From an uncultured Rhodanobacteraceae bacterium (GTDB lineage: Bacteria; Pseudomonadota; Gammaproteobacteria; Xanthomonadales; SZUA-5), in NCBI GenBank assembly GCA_937928755.1, contig CALEZI010000179.1, positions 24,533 to 88,532 on the forward strand: a stretch of 64,000 nucleotides of DNA, read 5' to 3'. This document shows positions 11,691 through 20,337 of the stretch, piece by piece. Within the stretch, counting starts at the first letter, position 1. Each line of letters starts with the position of its first letter. The position numbers and the translations under genes are program-made. Below the pieces are notes generated by a model. The model searched no databases. It was given only the letters and a program-made list of their open reading frames with translations, and was not told where the DNA came from.

Positions 11691-13898
11691 TCATGCGGCC
11701 GCCGGCAACAGCACATGGAAAGTCGCTCCCGGCCCGTGATTGTTGCTGGCCCACAGCCGGCCCGCGTGAGCTTGCACCAGCGTCCGGCACAGCGGTAGGC
11801 CGAAGCCGAGGCCATTGGCTTTGCTGCTGACGAAGGCCTGGAAGATGCGCTCGATATCGCCCTCGGGAATGCCGCTGCCGACATCGCAGACCTCGATCAG
11901 GGCGCCTTCGGCGTGGCGCTGGACGGTCAGCGTCAGCGTCCGCTCGTCGCTGGCGTCGGTCATGGCATCGGCGGCGTTGACGATCAGGTTGATCAGCACC
12001 TGTTGCAACTGGATCTGGTCGCCGCGAACCATCGGCACGTCGTCGGCGAACGCCTCGACCACATGCACGTTGCGATCCACCAGCTCGCTGTGCAGCAACT
12101 GGATCACGTCGCGGACCTTGCGGCGGACGTCGATGGCATCGAATTCCGGGGGGTCGTTGCGCAGCATGGCGCGCAAACGGCGGATCACTTCTCCGGCACG
12201 TTTGGCGCTGTCGACGATTTCGCCCAGTCCCTCCTTGACCTCCTCCAGATCGGGCGCGTTCCTCCCCAGAAAACGCTGCGAGGCCTGGGCATTGCTGAGG
12301 ATCGCGGCCAACGGCTGGTTGATCTCGTGCGCCAGCGAACCCGACAGCTCGGCGAGCATGCCGACTCGGGCGACGTGCGCCAGCGCGGCACGTTGCATCG
12401 CCTGCTCGCGCTCCTGCTGCCGGCGCCCGGTCACGTCGAAGACGATGGCGATGACCAGCGTCCGACCGTCCACGTTGACCGGATTCAGCGTGACCTCGAC
12501 CACTTTGCGGGTACCGTCGCGGGCCAGCAACTGGACTTCGCGCGCCGGTCGCATCTGCCGGCGCGTGGCCGCAGCCCCGTACTGGCGACGAAGGTCCTGG
12601 TGCCCCGCCTGAGACTCGGGCGGCACCAGCGCGTCGATGGCCATGCCGAGCAGATTCGCGACGGGGTAACCGGTCAGCTCGGCCGCCGCCTGGTTGGCCA
12701 GCGCGATGCGGCCGCTTTCGTCGACCAGCAGCATGGCGCTTGGCGATGCCTCGAACACCACAACGAAAATTGCGTCGTTGCTGTGGTGGTCGGTGACATC
12801 GATGAGCACGCCATGCGCGCGCAGCGGGGTATTGCCGTCAGCGCGAGCGATGCGGCCATGGACGGCGATCCAGCGCCGCGCGCCGGACCCCGCGAGGAGC
12901 CGGAATTGACCGCTGAATTCGCCAATCTCGGTGCGCACCAGATCCGCGATCGCGGCGCGGACCCGTTGCTGGTCCTGCGGGTCCACCGCGGTCATGACCT
13001 CGGCGAGCCCGATTTCGCCGCCGTCGCCGCGAGCGACGATCCGCGCGGCGCGATCGCTGAGCCGGAGGCGATTGCCGACGGCCTCCCAATGCCACAGACC
13101 GAGTCCCGCGGATTCCTCGACCAGCCTCAGATTGTTGCTGACTTCGTCCAGGCTCGCGGTGGAACTGCGCAGGCGGCGGGCGAGCTCGGTTGCCTCCAGC
13201 AGATCGTCCGCGAGCTGGATGCTGGCGATCACGGCGAAGCCGAGGATCGCGATCGACAGCGTCATCGGCACCGGGGCACCCAGCAACACGACGCTGATCC
13301 CCGAGCTGGCGGCGAACAGCAACAGCAGCAACAGCGCGCCGACGGATTGCAGGCCGCGACGGCGCTGCCGCGACGCCGGTTTGCGCGCGAGTGCGATCAT
13401 GCGATCGATCAGGTAAACCAGCAGCAACAGGTTGCTCAGTTGCAGCAGCGCGAACCACGGATTGACCGTGCCCACCGGCACCATGAAGATCGCACCGCCG
13501 AAGGTCGACAGCGGTCGCAGCGCATCGATGCTGAGAAAGCTCACGGAGGCGCCGGTGCCGTGGTTGGCCGCGATGACCGCCAGCCGGGCGCCGATCGCCG
13601 ATAGCACCAGCCATCGCCTGCCGGGCGCGTGCAGGCTGGCGATGCCGATCGCCACGAGCGCGATCAATTGCGCGACCGTATGACCCCAGCGTATCGCGGC
13701 TGCGTACTCGGCCGGGCTAACCGCCAGGAACGCGCGCATTTCGAAGTGGCCGCAAACGGCAACCAGGAAACACAGTGCGGCAACCAGCGCGTGCTCGGAC
13801 TGCTCACGCTGGCGCAGCCACACCAGAAAGTGAAAACAGCCGAGCACTGCAGCCGCGCAGATCACCGTCATCCAGACGACATGCATCCAGTTCAGCAT
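11691..13898 (-). CDS. Membrane PAS-domain sensor histidine kinase (FixL-like)
   Basis: A 735-residue sensor. Seven or so hydrophobic segments occupy residues 5-230, followed by two PAS-type regions (about 255-370 and 380-490; LVDESGRIALANQAAAELTGYPVANLLG in the second). The kinase core has an H-box GSLAHEINQPLAA with His524, an N-box VLINLIVNAADAM, and glycine boxes DVGSGIP and GLGFGLPLCR. The HEINQPL type is typical of FixL-class kinases that pair with FixJ-like regulators, such as the one at 10054-10704. No haem ligand can be assigned from sequence alone, so the stimulus is unknown. Confidence 0.93.
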   Translation of the reverse strand: MLNWMHVVWMTVICAAAVLGCFHFLVWLRQREQSEHALVAALCFLVAVCGHFEMRAFLAVSPAEYAAAIRWGHTVAQLIALVAIGIASLHAPGRRWLVLSAIGARLAVIAANHGTGASVSFLSIDALRPLSTFGGAIFMVPVGTVNPWFALLQLSNLLLLVYLIDRMIALARKPASRQRRRGLQSVGALLLLLLFAASSGISVVLLGAPVPMTLSIAILGFAVIASIQLADDLLEATELARRLRSSTASLDEVSNNLRLVEESAGLGLWHWEAVGNRLRLSDRAARIVARGDGGEIGLAEVMTAVDPQDQQRVRAAIADLVRTEIGEFSGQFRLLAGSGARRWIAVHGRIARADGNTPLRAHGVLIDVTDHHSNDAIFVVVFEASPSAMLLVDESGRIALANQAAAELTGYPVANLLGMAIDALVPPESQAGHQDLRRQYGAAATRRQMRPAREVQLLARDGTRKVVEVTLNPVNVDGRTLVIAIVFDVTGRRQQEREQAMQRAALAHVARVGMLAELSGSLAHEINQPLAAILSNAQASQRFLGRNAPDLEEVKEGLGEIVDSAKRAGEVIRRLRAMLRNDPPEFDAIDVRRKVRDVIQLLHSELVDRNVHVVEAFADDVPMVRGDQIQLQQVLINLIVNAADAMTDASDERTLTLTVQRHAEGALIEVCDVGSGIPEGDIERIFQAFVSSKANGLGFGLPLCRTLVQAHAGRLWASNNHGPGATFHVLLPAAA

Positions 13899-13952
13899 CG
13901 ACCCGCGCCATCGCTCGGCTGCAACAGCGCCGAGTATATCGGCGCGGCCTGC

Positions 13953-14342
13953 TCAGTTTCGGGAAGGGGTCTCGGTGACCCAGTGGATGGCGTCGAGCAG
14001 CGCCTGATCGTCGACCGGCTTGCGCAGGAACAAGCGCGCACCGAGCCCGTGCGCACGCGAGCGCGAGGCGGGGTCGTCGTGCGCCGAGATCGCGATCACC
14101 GGCAGGGTGATGCCACGCTGATTCAACTGCGCCTGGACTTCGGGCCCGGACAGTCCGGGCATGGTGATATCGAGCAGGATGCAGGCGTTCTGCATGTTCG
14201 CCGCCTCCGCCAGAAATCCTTCGGAGGACTCGAAACAGCGCGCTTCGAGGCCCGCCGAACGCAGCAGACGCGCAAATCCGCCACGCACGCCGGCGTCGTC
14301 ATCGACGACGAAGACAATGGTGGCTGGAACTGACTTGATCAC
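13953..14342 (-). CDS. Single-domain response regulator receiver
   Basis: A CheY/FixJ-type receiver without an output domain. It contains VVDDD, phospho-Asp in LLDITMPGLSG, and Lys in FLRKPVDD. The frame is open up to 14489, but the receiver fold begins at IVFVVDDD. I therefore chose the GTG at 14342; ATG at 14381 is an alternative and neither has a strong ribosome site. It lies 54 bp upstream of the histidine kinase on the same strand, so it may be co-transcribed and act as a phosphate sink or second partner. Confidence 0.8.
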   Translation of the reverse strand: MIKSVPATIVFVVDDDAGVRGGFARLLRSAGLEARCFESSEGFLAEAANMQNACILLDITMPGLSGPEVQAQLNQRGITLPVIAISAHDDPASRSRAHGLGARLFLRKPVDDQALLDAIHWVTETPSRN

Positions 14343-14547
14343 CTCGATCCGCCCGGGTTCACCGAAATTTCCACCGCCCATGAGGTCTGCGGCCCGATCA
14401 CCACTTCGCGTCCCAGCGCCTCGAAAGATCCCGGAACGCGTCAAAACCAGGTCAGCGACTGCGCCATCGAAATGCGACCTTGATCCCATCGGTCGCGCGT
14501 GCCCGGCCTACGTCTGCGGCAGGTTCGCAGTGGCCGCGCTAACCCGC

Positions 14548-15204
14548 TCAGGACGCCGCTTTGCCGCGCGCCGCATCGAGCTGCCGCACCAGAATCGCCG
14601 CCCATTCCTTGAGGATCAGTCGCGCCTCTTTCTCGTTTTCGCCGCCGGTGATGAAGTGCGGCCGTTGCGTCTTGCGCGCTTCTTCGCGGTCGTACGCACG
14701 TACCAGCACCGCACCACTGGCCGAATCACGCAACTCGGCGACCAATACCATCTCGCCGGCCGAGACCGCGTAGGTATCGGCGTGCGCCGCGCCGGAGACG
14801 TCCGGCTTGCTGATGTAGAGGTCGGCGATTGCCGCCGCAAATTCGAGCACGTCGTCGCCCGCAGCCTCGACCACCTCGTAGCCACCGGCCTTCAGCGCGG
14901 CGGTGAACTCCTCGCGCAGGGCTGCCGCCAGCCGGTTCTTGATCTTCTGCGCATCCTCCGCGCGCATCTTGAATCGCGACCCGGGCAGCGGCGTCTTCTC
15001 CCAGTGCTTGTTGAACGCGACGGTGATCGAGCCGAGCATCACCTTGGTGTACGCATCGATGCTGGCATCGGGGCGCTTGTAGGCGACATCGATGCCCGCG
15101 ACCGAAGTCTGCACCAGGCCATCCGGAGAACTGGTTTCGATTTCGGCGAGCGCCGCGCCTGCAAAGGTGAACGCAAGGACGGCGGCCATCATGGGACGGA
15201 ACAT
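14548..15204 (-). CDS. DUF3313-family secreted protein
   Basis: A 218-residue protein beginning at the ATG at 15204, preceded by a strong ribosome site (GAGGAG, 8 nt spacing). The signal peptide is MFRPMMAAVLAFTFAGAALA. The mature sequence (DGLVQTSVAGIDVAYKRPDASIDAYTKVMLGSITVAF) and the domain with LADLYISKPDVSG and VLVAELRDSASGAVLVRAYDRE fit the DUF3313 family of envelope proteins. Unlike many members it lacks a lipobox cysteine. Site C in the shared upstream region also faces the divergent patatin gene. Confidence 0.8.
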   Translation of the reverse strand: MFRPMMAAVLAFTFAGAALAEIETSSPDGLVQTSVAGIDVAYKRPDASIDAYTKVMLGSITVAFNKHWEKTPLPGSRFKMRAEDAQKIKNRLAAALREEFTAALKAGGYEVVEAAGDDVLEFAAAIADLYISKPDVSGAAHADTYAVSAGEMVLVAELRDSASGAVLVRAYDREEARKTQRPHFITGGENEKEARLILKEWAAILVRQLDAARGKAAS

Positions 15205-15388
15205 GCGACTACTCCTCAGAGTGTAGGACTGGCGTGCATCAAGATCGAACGCGCCGTGCGAACTGGCAATGGGACGAAGGGCCAACTGAGGACAGAGGCG
15301 CCGAGTCCGATTCATGTCCGGACTCGGCTCAAACGCCCGCGATGGTCGTGCCGCTGCAACGATCGATGCGCTTCATCCCCCGCCAGTC

Positions 15389-15406
15389 ATGGTCCCTAGG
15401 TCTCAT
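15389..15406. promoter_or_regulatory. Regulon palindrome C (divergent promoter region)
   Basis: ATGGTCC-CTAG-GTCTCAT lies between the DUF3313 gene (start 15204) and the patatin gene (start 15479). The right half and core match the consensus; the left half has two mismatches. Its centre is about 80 bp from the patatin start. Confidence 0.6.
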
Positions 15407-15478
15407 TGACCGCAGACCACGTGCAGCCCCAGTTTGCTCGCGATACTGTCGACCCACTTGCCATAAGAGCGCATTGCC

Positions 15479-17719
15479 GTGAATCCGATCCAAAGCTGCG
15501 TCGCCGCAATCGCGCTGGCTTCCACTGCACTGGTCGCGCCGCCCGCCGCGGCTGCCGACGAAACCCTGGCCTGTCGCACTCGCCCGGTGTTGCCGGAAGG
15601 GCGCCCGCGGATCGGCCTGGTGCTCGGCGGCGGCGGCGCGCGCGGCATCGCCCACATCAGCGTGCTGCGTACGCTGGAGGAATTGCGCATCCCGGTCGAC
15701 TGCATCGCCGGAACCAGCATGGGCTCGCTGGTGGGCGCCTTGTATGCGTCGGGCATGTCGGTCGATGCCATGGAGGAACTGGTGCTCACCCAGGACTGGG
15801 CGCAACTGTTCGACGACAATCTGGCGCGTCCGGAGCGTTCGCTGCGGCGCAAGCGCGACGACGATCTGGTGGTCGGCGCACCCGGCGTTGGCATCAGCAG
15901 CACGGGCATCAAGATCGCGACCGGCGTGATGAGCGGCGAGCGCGTACTGCTGGCCTTCGAGAAGTTCATCGAGCCGGTCAGCACCATCGAGAATTTCGAC
16001 GACCTGCCGATCCCCTATCGGGCCGTCGCCGCCGACCTCAACAGCGGCTTGCCGGTGGTGATCAGCACCGGCGACCTGGCGCTGGCGATGCGCGCCAGCA
16101 TGTCGGTCCCGGGCGTCTGGCCACCGGTCGTGCTCAATGATCAGGTCCTGGTGGACGGCGGCGTCGCGCGCAATGTTCCGGTCGACGTGGTGCGCGCAAT
16201 GGGCGCCGACATCGTCATCGCGGTCGACGTGGGAACGCCGTTGGCGGAACTGGAAGCGAATGCCTCGGTGCTCAGCGTGGTTGCCCAGTTGAGCGGCTTC
16301 CTGACGGTGCGCAATACCCAGGAGTCGCTGGCCTCATTGAAGGATCTGGACGTGATGATCCGGCCGCCGCTCGGGACCCGCGTCACCTCGGCGAGCTTCG
16401 AGAAGGGCAAGGAAGCCATGCTCGCCGGACAGGAGGGCGTCGATGCGGTACGCCCGCAGCTCGAGCGATTGAGCATCGATGCCGCCGGCTACGCGCAGAA
16501 CCTGTCGCTGCGCAGCGGTCGGCAGTCGCAGCCTCCGGTGATCGAGTTCGTGCGCATGGAAAACCAGTCGCGCTACGCCGACGACTACCTGCTGCAGTAC
16601 ATCGACGTGCCGCTGGGCCAACCGCTGGATGCCGCCGCACTGGAAAAGCAGTTGTACGTCCTGTTCGGGTTCAACACGCTGTCGCGTTCGACCTACGAGG
16701 TGGTCAAGGAGAACGGCAAGGCCGGCCTCATCCTGCACGTCCAGGAGAAGCCGCAGGGCCCCAACTATGTCGAGCTCGGACTTTCGACCAGCAGCGATTT
16801 CGAAGGCGATTTCGATTTCAATGTGCGGCTCGGCGTGCTCACCTCGCCGATCAACGAGCGCGGCGGCGAGGCGCGCGGGTTGCTCCAGATCGGCGACGAA
16901 ACGACGCTGCTCGGCGAGTTCTACCAGCCGTTCGGCTATCTCGGCCGCTACAGTTATGCGGTTCGCGCGCAGTATTACGACCGCAAGATCAACCAGTACG
17001 ATGCCGACGGCAACAAGCGCAACGTGATCGGTGCCGCGCAAGCCGGCATCCAGGGCGTCATCGGACGCGAGTTCGGCAACTACGGCGCCGTCCTGATTGG
17101 TGGCCGCCGCTACGTCGGCAATGCCGAGGTGGTGGTCGGCGATCCGGGCCTTCCGGACTTCGATTTCGATATCGGCGAGGTCTACCTCGAGGCCACCGTG
17201 GACCGGGCGGACAGTTTCTTCTTCCCGCGCCAAGGCTATTTCGCGCGCGCCCGCTACACCTGGTCGCGCGAATCGCTGGGCGCCGACCTCGACTTCGACC
17301 AACTCGATTTCGACGCGCTCTACGCGCATCGCTTCGGTGCGCATTCGGTGCTCGGCGGCGTTCGCTATCACGCCACGATGGACGGCATCGCTCCGCTGCA
17401 GAGCCAGTACCGCATCGGCGGCTACACGCGGCTGGCGGGCTTCAAGAACAACGAACTGGTCGGCCAGAACTTCGCGCTGCTGGCAGCCGGCTATTCGTAC
17501 CAGGTGGGCGAGATTTTCGGGCAACCGACCCTGCTCGGCGGCACCCTCGAATACGGCAACGTGTGGCTCGAACGCTCAGACATCGGCTTCGACGATGCCA
17601 TCCTCAACGGCAGCGCCTATTTCGGCATCGATTCCTGGATCGGCCCGATCCTGCTCGGCGTAGGAGCGCGCGAGGGTGGCGAGCACACCTTGTTCCTCGA
17701 GATCGGACATCGGTTCTGA
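15479..17719 (+). CDS. Patatin-like phospholipase with C-terminal outer-membrane barrel (PlpD/type Vd-like)
   Basis: A 746-residue protein from a GTG start with a signal peptide ending near residue 26. The patatin domain shows the oxyanion motif GLVLGGGGARG (46-56), nucleophile GTSMG with Ser80, and the dyad DGG at 226-228. A POTRA-like segment (about 350-430; QYIDVPLGQPLDAAALEKQLYVLFGFNTL) follows. A BamA/FhaC-type barrel runs to the C-terminus (ends EIGHRF, terminal Phe). This order matches PlpD-type V(d) autotransported lipases. The lipase should act at or beyond the outer membrane. Confidence 0.92.
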   Translation: MNPIQSCVAAIALASTALVAPPAAAADETLACRTRPVLPEGRPRIGLVLGGGGARGIAHISVLRTLEELRIPVDCIAGTSMGSLVGALYASGMSVDAMEELVLTQDWAQLFDDNLARPERSLRRKRDDDLVVGAPGVGISSTGIKIATGVMSGERVLLAFEKFIEPVSTIENFDDLPIPYRAVAADLNSGLPVVISTGDLALAMRASMSVPGVWPPVVLNDQVLVDGGVARNVPVDVVRAMGADIVIAVDVGTPLAELEANASVLSVVAQLSGFLTVRNTQESLASLKDLDVMIRPPLGTRVTSASFEKGKEAMLAGQEGVDAVRPQLERLSIDAAGYAQNLSLRSGRQSQPPVIEFVRMENQSRYADDYLLQYIDVPLGQPLDAAALEKQLYVLFGFNTLSRSTYEVVKENGKAGLILHVQEKPQGPNYVELGLSTSSDFEGDFDFNVRLGVLTSPINERGGEARGLLQIGDETTLLGEFYQPFGYLGRYSYAVRAQYYDRKINQYDADGNKRNVIGAAQAGIQGVIGREFGNYGAVLIGGRRYVGNAEVVVGDPGLPDFDFDIGEVYLEATVDRADSFFFPRQGYFARARYTWSRESLGADLDFDQLDFDALYAHRFGAHSVLGGVRYHATMDGIAPLQSQYRIGGYTRLAGFKNNELVGQNFALLAAGYSYQVGEIFGQPTLLGGTLEYGNVWLERSDIGFDDAILNGSAYFGIDSWIGPILLGVGAREGGEHTLFLEIGHRF

Positions 17720-17796
17720 GGCGGGATCGCGTCACTTCCTCGCCCCGCGCGCGGGGCGTGGAAGCGCGCTGCCGCTCTTCGTCAGCAGTTGCAGCA

Positions 17797-17819
17797 GCGT
17801 CCAGACAAGTCTGGACCCA
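17797..17819. repeat. 23-bp palindromic element (copy 1)
   Basis: Contains GTCCAGACAAGTCTGGAC: two 8-bp perfect inverted arms around AA, flanked by GC and CCA. The same unit occurs at 38087-38247, and a covariant version occurs at 22122-22237. It lies between the convergent patatin and porin genes. Confidence 0.75.
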
Positions 17820-17844
17820 CAGAAGCTCCAGGCAGCCGCGACAC

Positions 17845-19155
17845 TCACCACGCGTATTGCAGACGGATGGCCAGGGCGAGCGAATCCTCGGCCCGGGCGT
17901 TGGGCCCGGTCAGTTCGACAAAGCGCACCAGATTCGCCGCAATCCGCGTGCGTTCGCCGAGGTCCCAGGCAGCGCCGAAACTGAGGTTGGTTTCGCTACC
18001 ACCCTGGATGTCGTCGTCGCTGAGATCGAGGCGGCTCAGCCGCGCGGTGAGCGTCAGGTTGCCGCGGCCCCAGGCATCGCCCCACTCGGCGCTGGTGCGC
18101 AGCGGTGCGCGACTGGTCATCGCCTTGCCGTCGTCGTAGCGTTCGCCTTCGCCCCACGCGACCCAGCCGGCTTCGACGAAGCCACCGCCGAAGCGGAGGT
18201 CGGGCCCGAGATCGCGTTCCACCCGGGTGCGCATGAGCTCAGCGCGGATCGACCAGCGCCCGAAGGTTTCGATGTATTCGATCGCCCCGCGCCGGGTGCT
18301 GACGGCGTTCTCGATGATGCCGGTGTCGACCAGGAACTCCTGGTCGATCCCGACCTCGGGCACGCTGCGAAAGCTCTCCGTGCCGGTGAGCTGGCGAACG
18401 CCAAGAGCGAAGCCCAGATGGCGCACTTCGCCGGAGGCGTCGATCGTCCGATGCGTCAGGCGTCCGGTGAAGGCCGTTCCCAGGTCGCGCAGGCCCTCTT
18501 GCAGCGTGCCGGCGCCGAACACGCCGGCCTGATAGTGCAGATTGCCGTAGCGATTGCCGACGACGATTCCGAAGTTGCGCCCTGGCGCCAGCGCCGTTGC
18601 CATGCTCGGCTCCAGCAGTGGTCGCGCCAACTGGCTGGTGAGTTCATCGAGACCCATCGGTTCGCTCTGGTTGCCCAATGTGACCGTGCCCAGGACGTCG
18701 AAGTGCTTGCGGAAATACAGGTCCTTCAGTTCGAGTCGACCGCTGGCAAGCTCGGCCGCGCCGATCGCCTCCCAGCGGAATGCCATGCCGCGCGCGAAGC
18801 TCACTCGGAAGCGACGCAATTCGAGCGCCTTGCCGATCTGCGCGCCATCCGGGCCGATCGGCAGCCCGTCGACAAACAAGTGGCCACGAAACTGGGTCCC
18901 CAGCACTTCGCGCTCACGGAATACCCGCTTGGCGAGTCCGGGCTCGGTCGCCGCTTCTGCCGCCGCCGGATCTGCCGGCGGCGTGCACTCGGGTTCGTCG
19001 ACGTCCGCCGACGATTGTGCCTGGGTTGACGGTGTCTGCTGCGCTGCGGCGTCGCGCCGCTCGCATGCCACCGCGGTCGGGACCATCCACAGTTGGCTGA
19101 GCACAATGCAGAGCATTGACATGGTTGCACAACCGCTGGTCTCACCGACCCTCAT
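17845..19155 (-). CDS. Phosphate-selective porin O/P-like outer-membrane protein
   Basis: A 436-residue protein from the ATG at 19155 with ribosome site AAGGGA 8 nt upstream. A signal-like hydrophobic stretch (MLCIVLSQLWMVPTAVA) is followed by a Pro/Ala/Glu-rich linker. A barrel follows with OprO/P-type pattern: ALELRRFRVSFARGMAFRWEA, ELKDLYFRKHF, TLGNQSEPMGLDELTSQ, RYGNLHYQAGVF. It ends in LQYAW, with terminal Trp. The substrate is probably an anion, but no specificity residues can be read off. Site D lies about 88 bp upstream, close to the start. Confidence 0.82.
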   Translation of the reverse strand: MRVGETSGCATMSMLCIVLSQLWMVPTAVACERRDAAAQQTPSTQAQSSADVDEPECTPPADPAAAEAATEPGLAKRVFREREVLGTQFRGHLFVDGLPIGPDGAQIGKALELRRFRVSFARGMAFRWEAIGAAELASGRLELKDLYFRKHFDVLGTVTLGNQSEPMGLDELTSQLARPLLEPSMATALAPGRNFGIVVGNRYGNLHYQAGVFGAGTLQEGLRDLGTAFTGRLTHRTIDASGEVRHLGFALGVRQLTGTESFRSVPEVGIDQEFLVDTGIIENAVSTRRGAIEYIETFGRWSIRAELMRTRVERDLGPDLRFGGGFVEAGWVAWGEGERYDDGKAMTSRAPLRTSAEWGDAWGRGNLTLTARLSRLDLSDDDIQGGSETNLSFGAAWDLGERTRIAANLVRFVELTGPNARAEDSLALAIRLQYAW

Positions 19156-19242
19156 GATGCTGATCCCTTGCGCACACCCAGCAGTTGCGCGGACGGCGCA
19201 ACCGAACGGTTTTACATTGCCGCGGAGTTCCGTCGGTGGCAA

Positions 19243-19260
19243 TGGGACCTAGGGACCCTC
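19243..19260. promoter_or_regulatory. Regulon palindrome D
   Basis: ATGGGAC-CTAG-GGACCCT: left half and core are exact, right half is degenerate. On the minus strand the exact GTCCCAT half points at the porin gene, whose start is about 88 bp away. A TA-rich stretch (AATGTAAAA) begins about 23 nt downstream. Confidence 0.6.
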
Positions 19261-19337
19261 CGGACCGGTTCTGCCGGATGGCCTGATCGGGCAGCGCCGT
19301 GCCGAAGTCCAAGATCTGAATTCGCGACGGCGAGTTG

Positions 19338-19355
19338 ATGGGATCTAGGTCCCAT
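19338..19355. promoter_or_regulatory. Regulon palindrome E
   Basis: ATGGGAT-CTAG-GTCCCAT, one mismatch from a perfect 18-bp palindrome and the best-preserved copy. The sequence CTAGAGT begins exactly 21 nt downstream on the plus strand, toward the barrel gene at 19520. Confidence 0.68.
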
Positions 19356-19519
19356 TGGAAGCGGCAGGACGCGGCGCTAGAGTCGTGGCGAGGGCTTGTT
19401 GCAGTTGCTGATGAATTGTCGACGAGCGGTTGCTGTTGTTGCTGCCGGATTGCCCGGGCGGGCTAGGTCTGGTTGCTGCAGGTGCATGTTTCAGAACCGG
19501 TACTTTCAGGAGAATTCCC

Positions 19520-20266
19520 ATGAAATCCAGGCAGTTGCTGTTTCGGGCACTGGCTACGACATTGATCTCTGCTGCCGCCATCAGCCCGGTCCACGCCGCG
19601 GGCGGCGCCTGGGACTGGGCTGTAGCGCCTTATCTTTGGGGCACAGAGATCACCACGGATACGCAGGTTCGCGGTGAGCCGGTCGCCACCGAGACCGAGT
19701 TTTCCGACATCATCGACAAACTCGACTTTGCGTTCCAGATTCATGCGGAGGGACAGGGCGACCAGTTCGGACTGATGACCGACTTCACCTACCTGTCGCT
19801 GTCGGATGACAGCAACCGCGACAACCTGTCGCTGGATGCCTCGATGGATACCACGATCTTCGAACTGGCAGCGGTATGGAGCCCCGGCGACGAACGCTTC
19901 ACCGGCTTCGAGGCTTTCGCCGGCCTGCGCTATCTCAGCGCCGAAGTCGACATGAAGTTCGACTTCGACAATCCGGCGCTTCCCGATCAACGTCGGACCC
20001 TGGAGAAATCGTTCACCGACGCCATGATCGGTGCACGCTACACCGCCAAGCTCAATGAGAGCTGGGGCATGACCGTGCGCGGCGACGGATCCTTCGGCGA
20101 CACCGAGGGCGGCTTCAATACCAGTGCCATCCTGCAGTACCAGATGAGTCGCGGCGTGCTCGCCTTCGGCTACCGTTACATGGCCATCGACCTCGAGACC
20201 GGAGCCGGCGAGGCCGTGGATCTGGTGATGTCGGGCCCGATCGTGGGCTTCGTGTCGAGGTTCTAG
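19520..20266 (+). CDS. Outer-membrane beta-barrel protein, uncharacterised
   Basis: A 248-residue protein with ribosome site AGGAGA 6 nt before the ATG and a signal peptide (MKSRQLLFRALATTLISAAAISPVHA). The mature chain alternates strands and acidic loops (WDWAVAPYLWGTEITTDTQV, GLMTDFTYLSLSDD, AFAGLRYLSAEVDMKF, LAFGYRYMAIDLE) and ends VGFVSRF with a terminal Phe. I do not recognise a named family. The sulfatase gene follows after 71 bp on the same strand, so the two are probably co-transcribed from the promoter carrying site E. Confidence 0.8.
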   Translation: MKSRQLLFRALATTLISAAAISPVHAAGGAWDWAVAPYLWGTEITTDTQVRGEPVATETEFSDIIDKLDFAFQIHAEGQGDQFGLMTDFTYLSLSDDSNRDNLSLDASMDTTIFELAAVWSPGDERFTGFEAFAGLRYLSAEVDMKFDFDNPALPDQRRTLEKSFTDAMIGARYTAKLNESWGMTVRGDGSFGDTEGGFNTSAILQYQMSRGVLAFGYRYMAIDLETGAGEAVDLVMSGPIVGFVSRF

Positions 20267-20337
20267 TTGCTGTTCCAGCATCAGTCGCAGGCCGGTGCGC
20301 CGAGGAGCGGCGCACCGGCGTTCTCTCCGTCGAGGAA

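Larger units (their letters stand above)
19156..19519. other. Divergent intergenic region with two regulatory palindromes
   Basis: This 364-bp region lies between the divergently transcribed porin (19155) and barrel (19520) genes. It contains site D (19243-19260) for the porin and site E (19338-19355) for the barrel and sulfatase unit. No other gene is seen. Confidence 0.6.
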
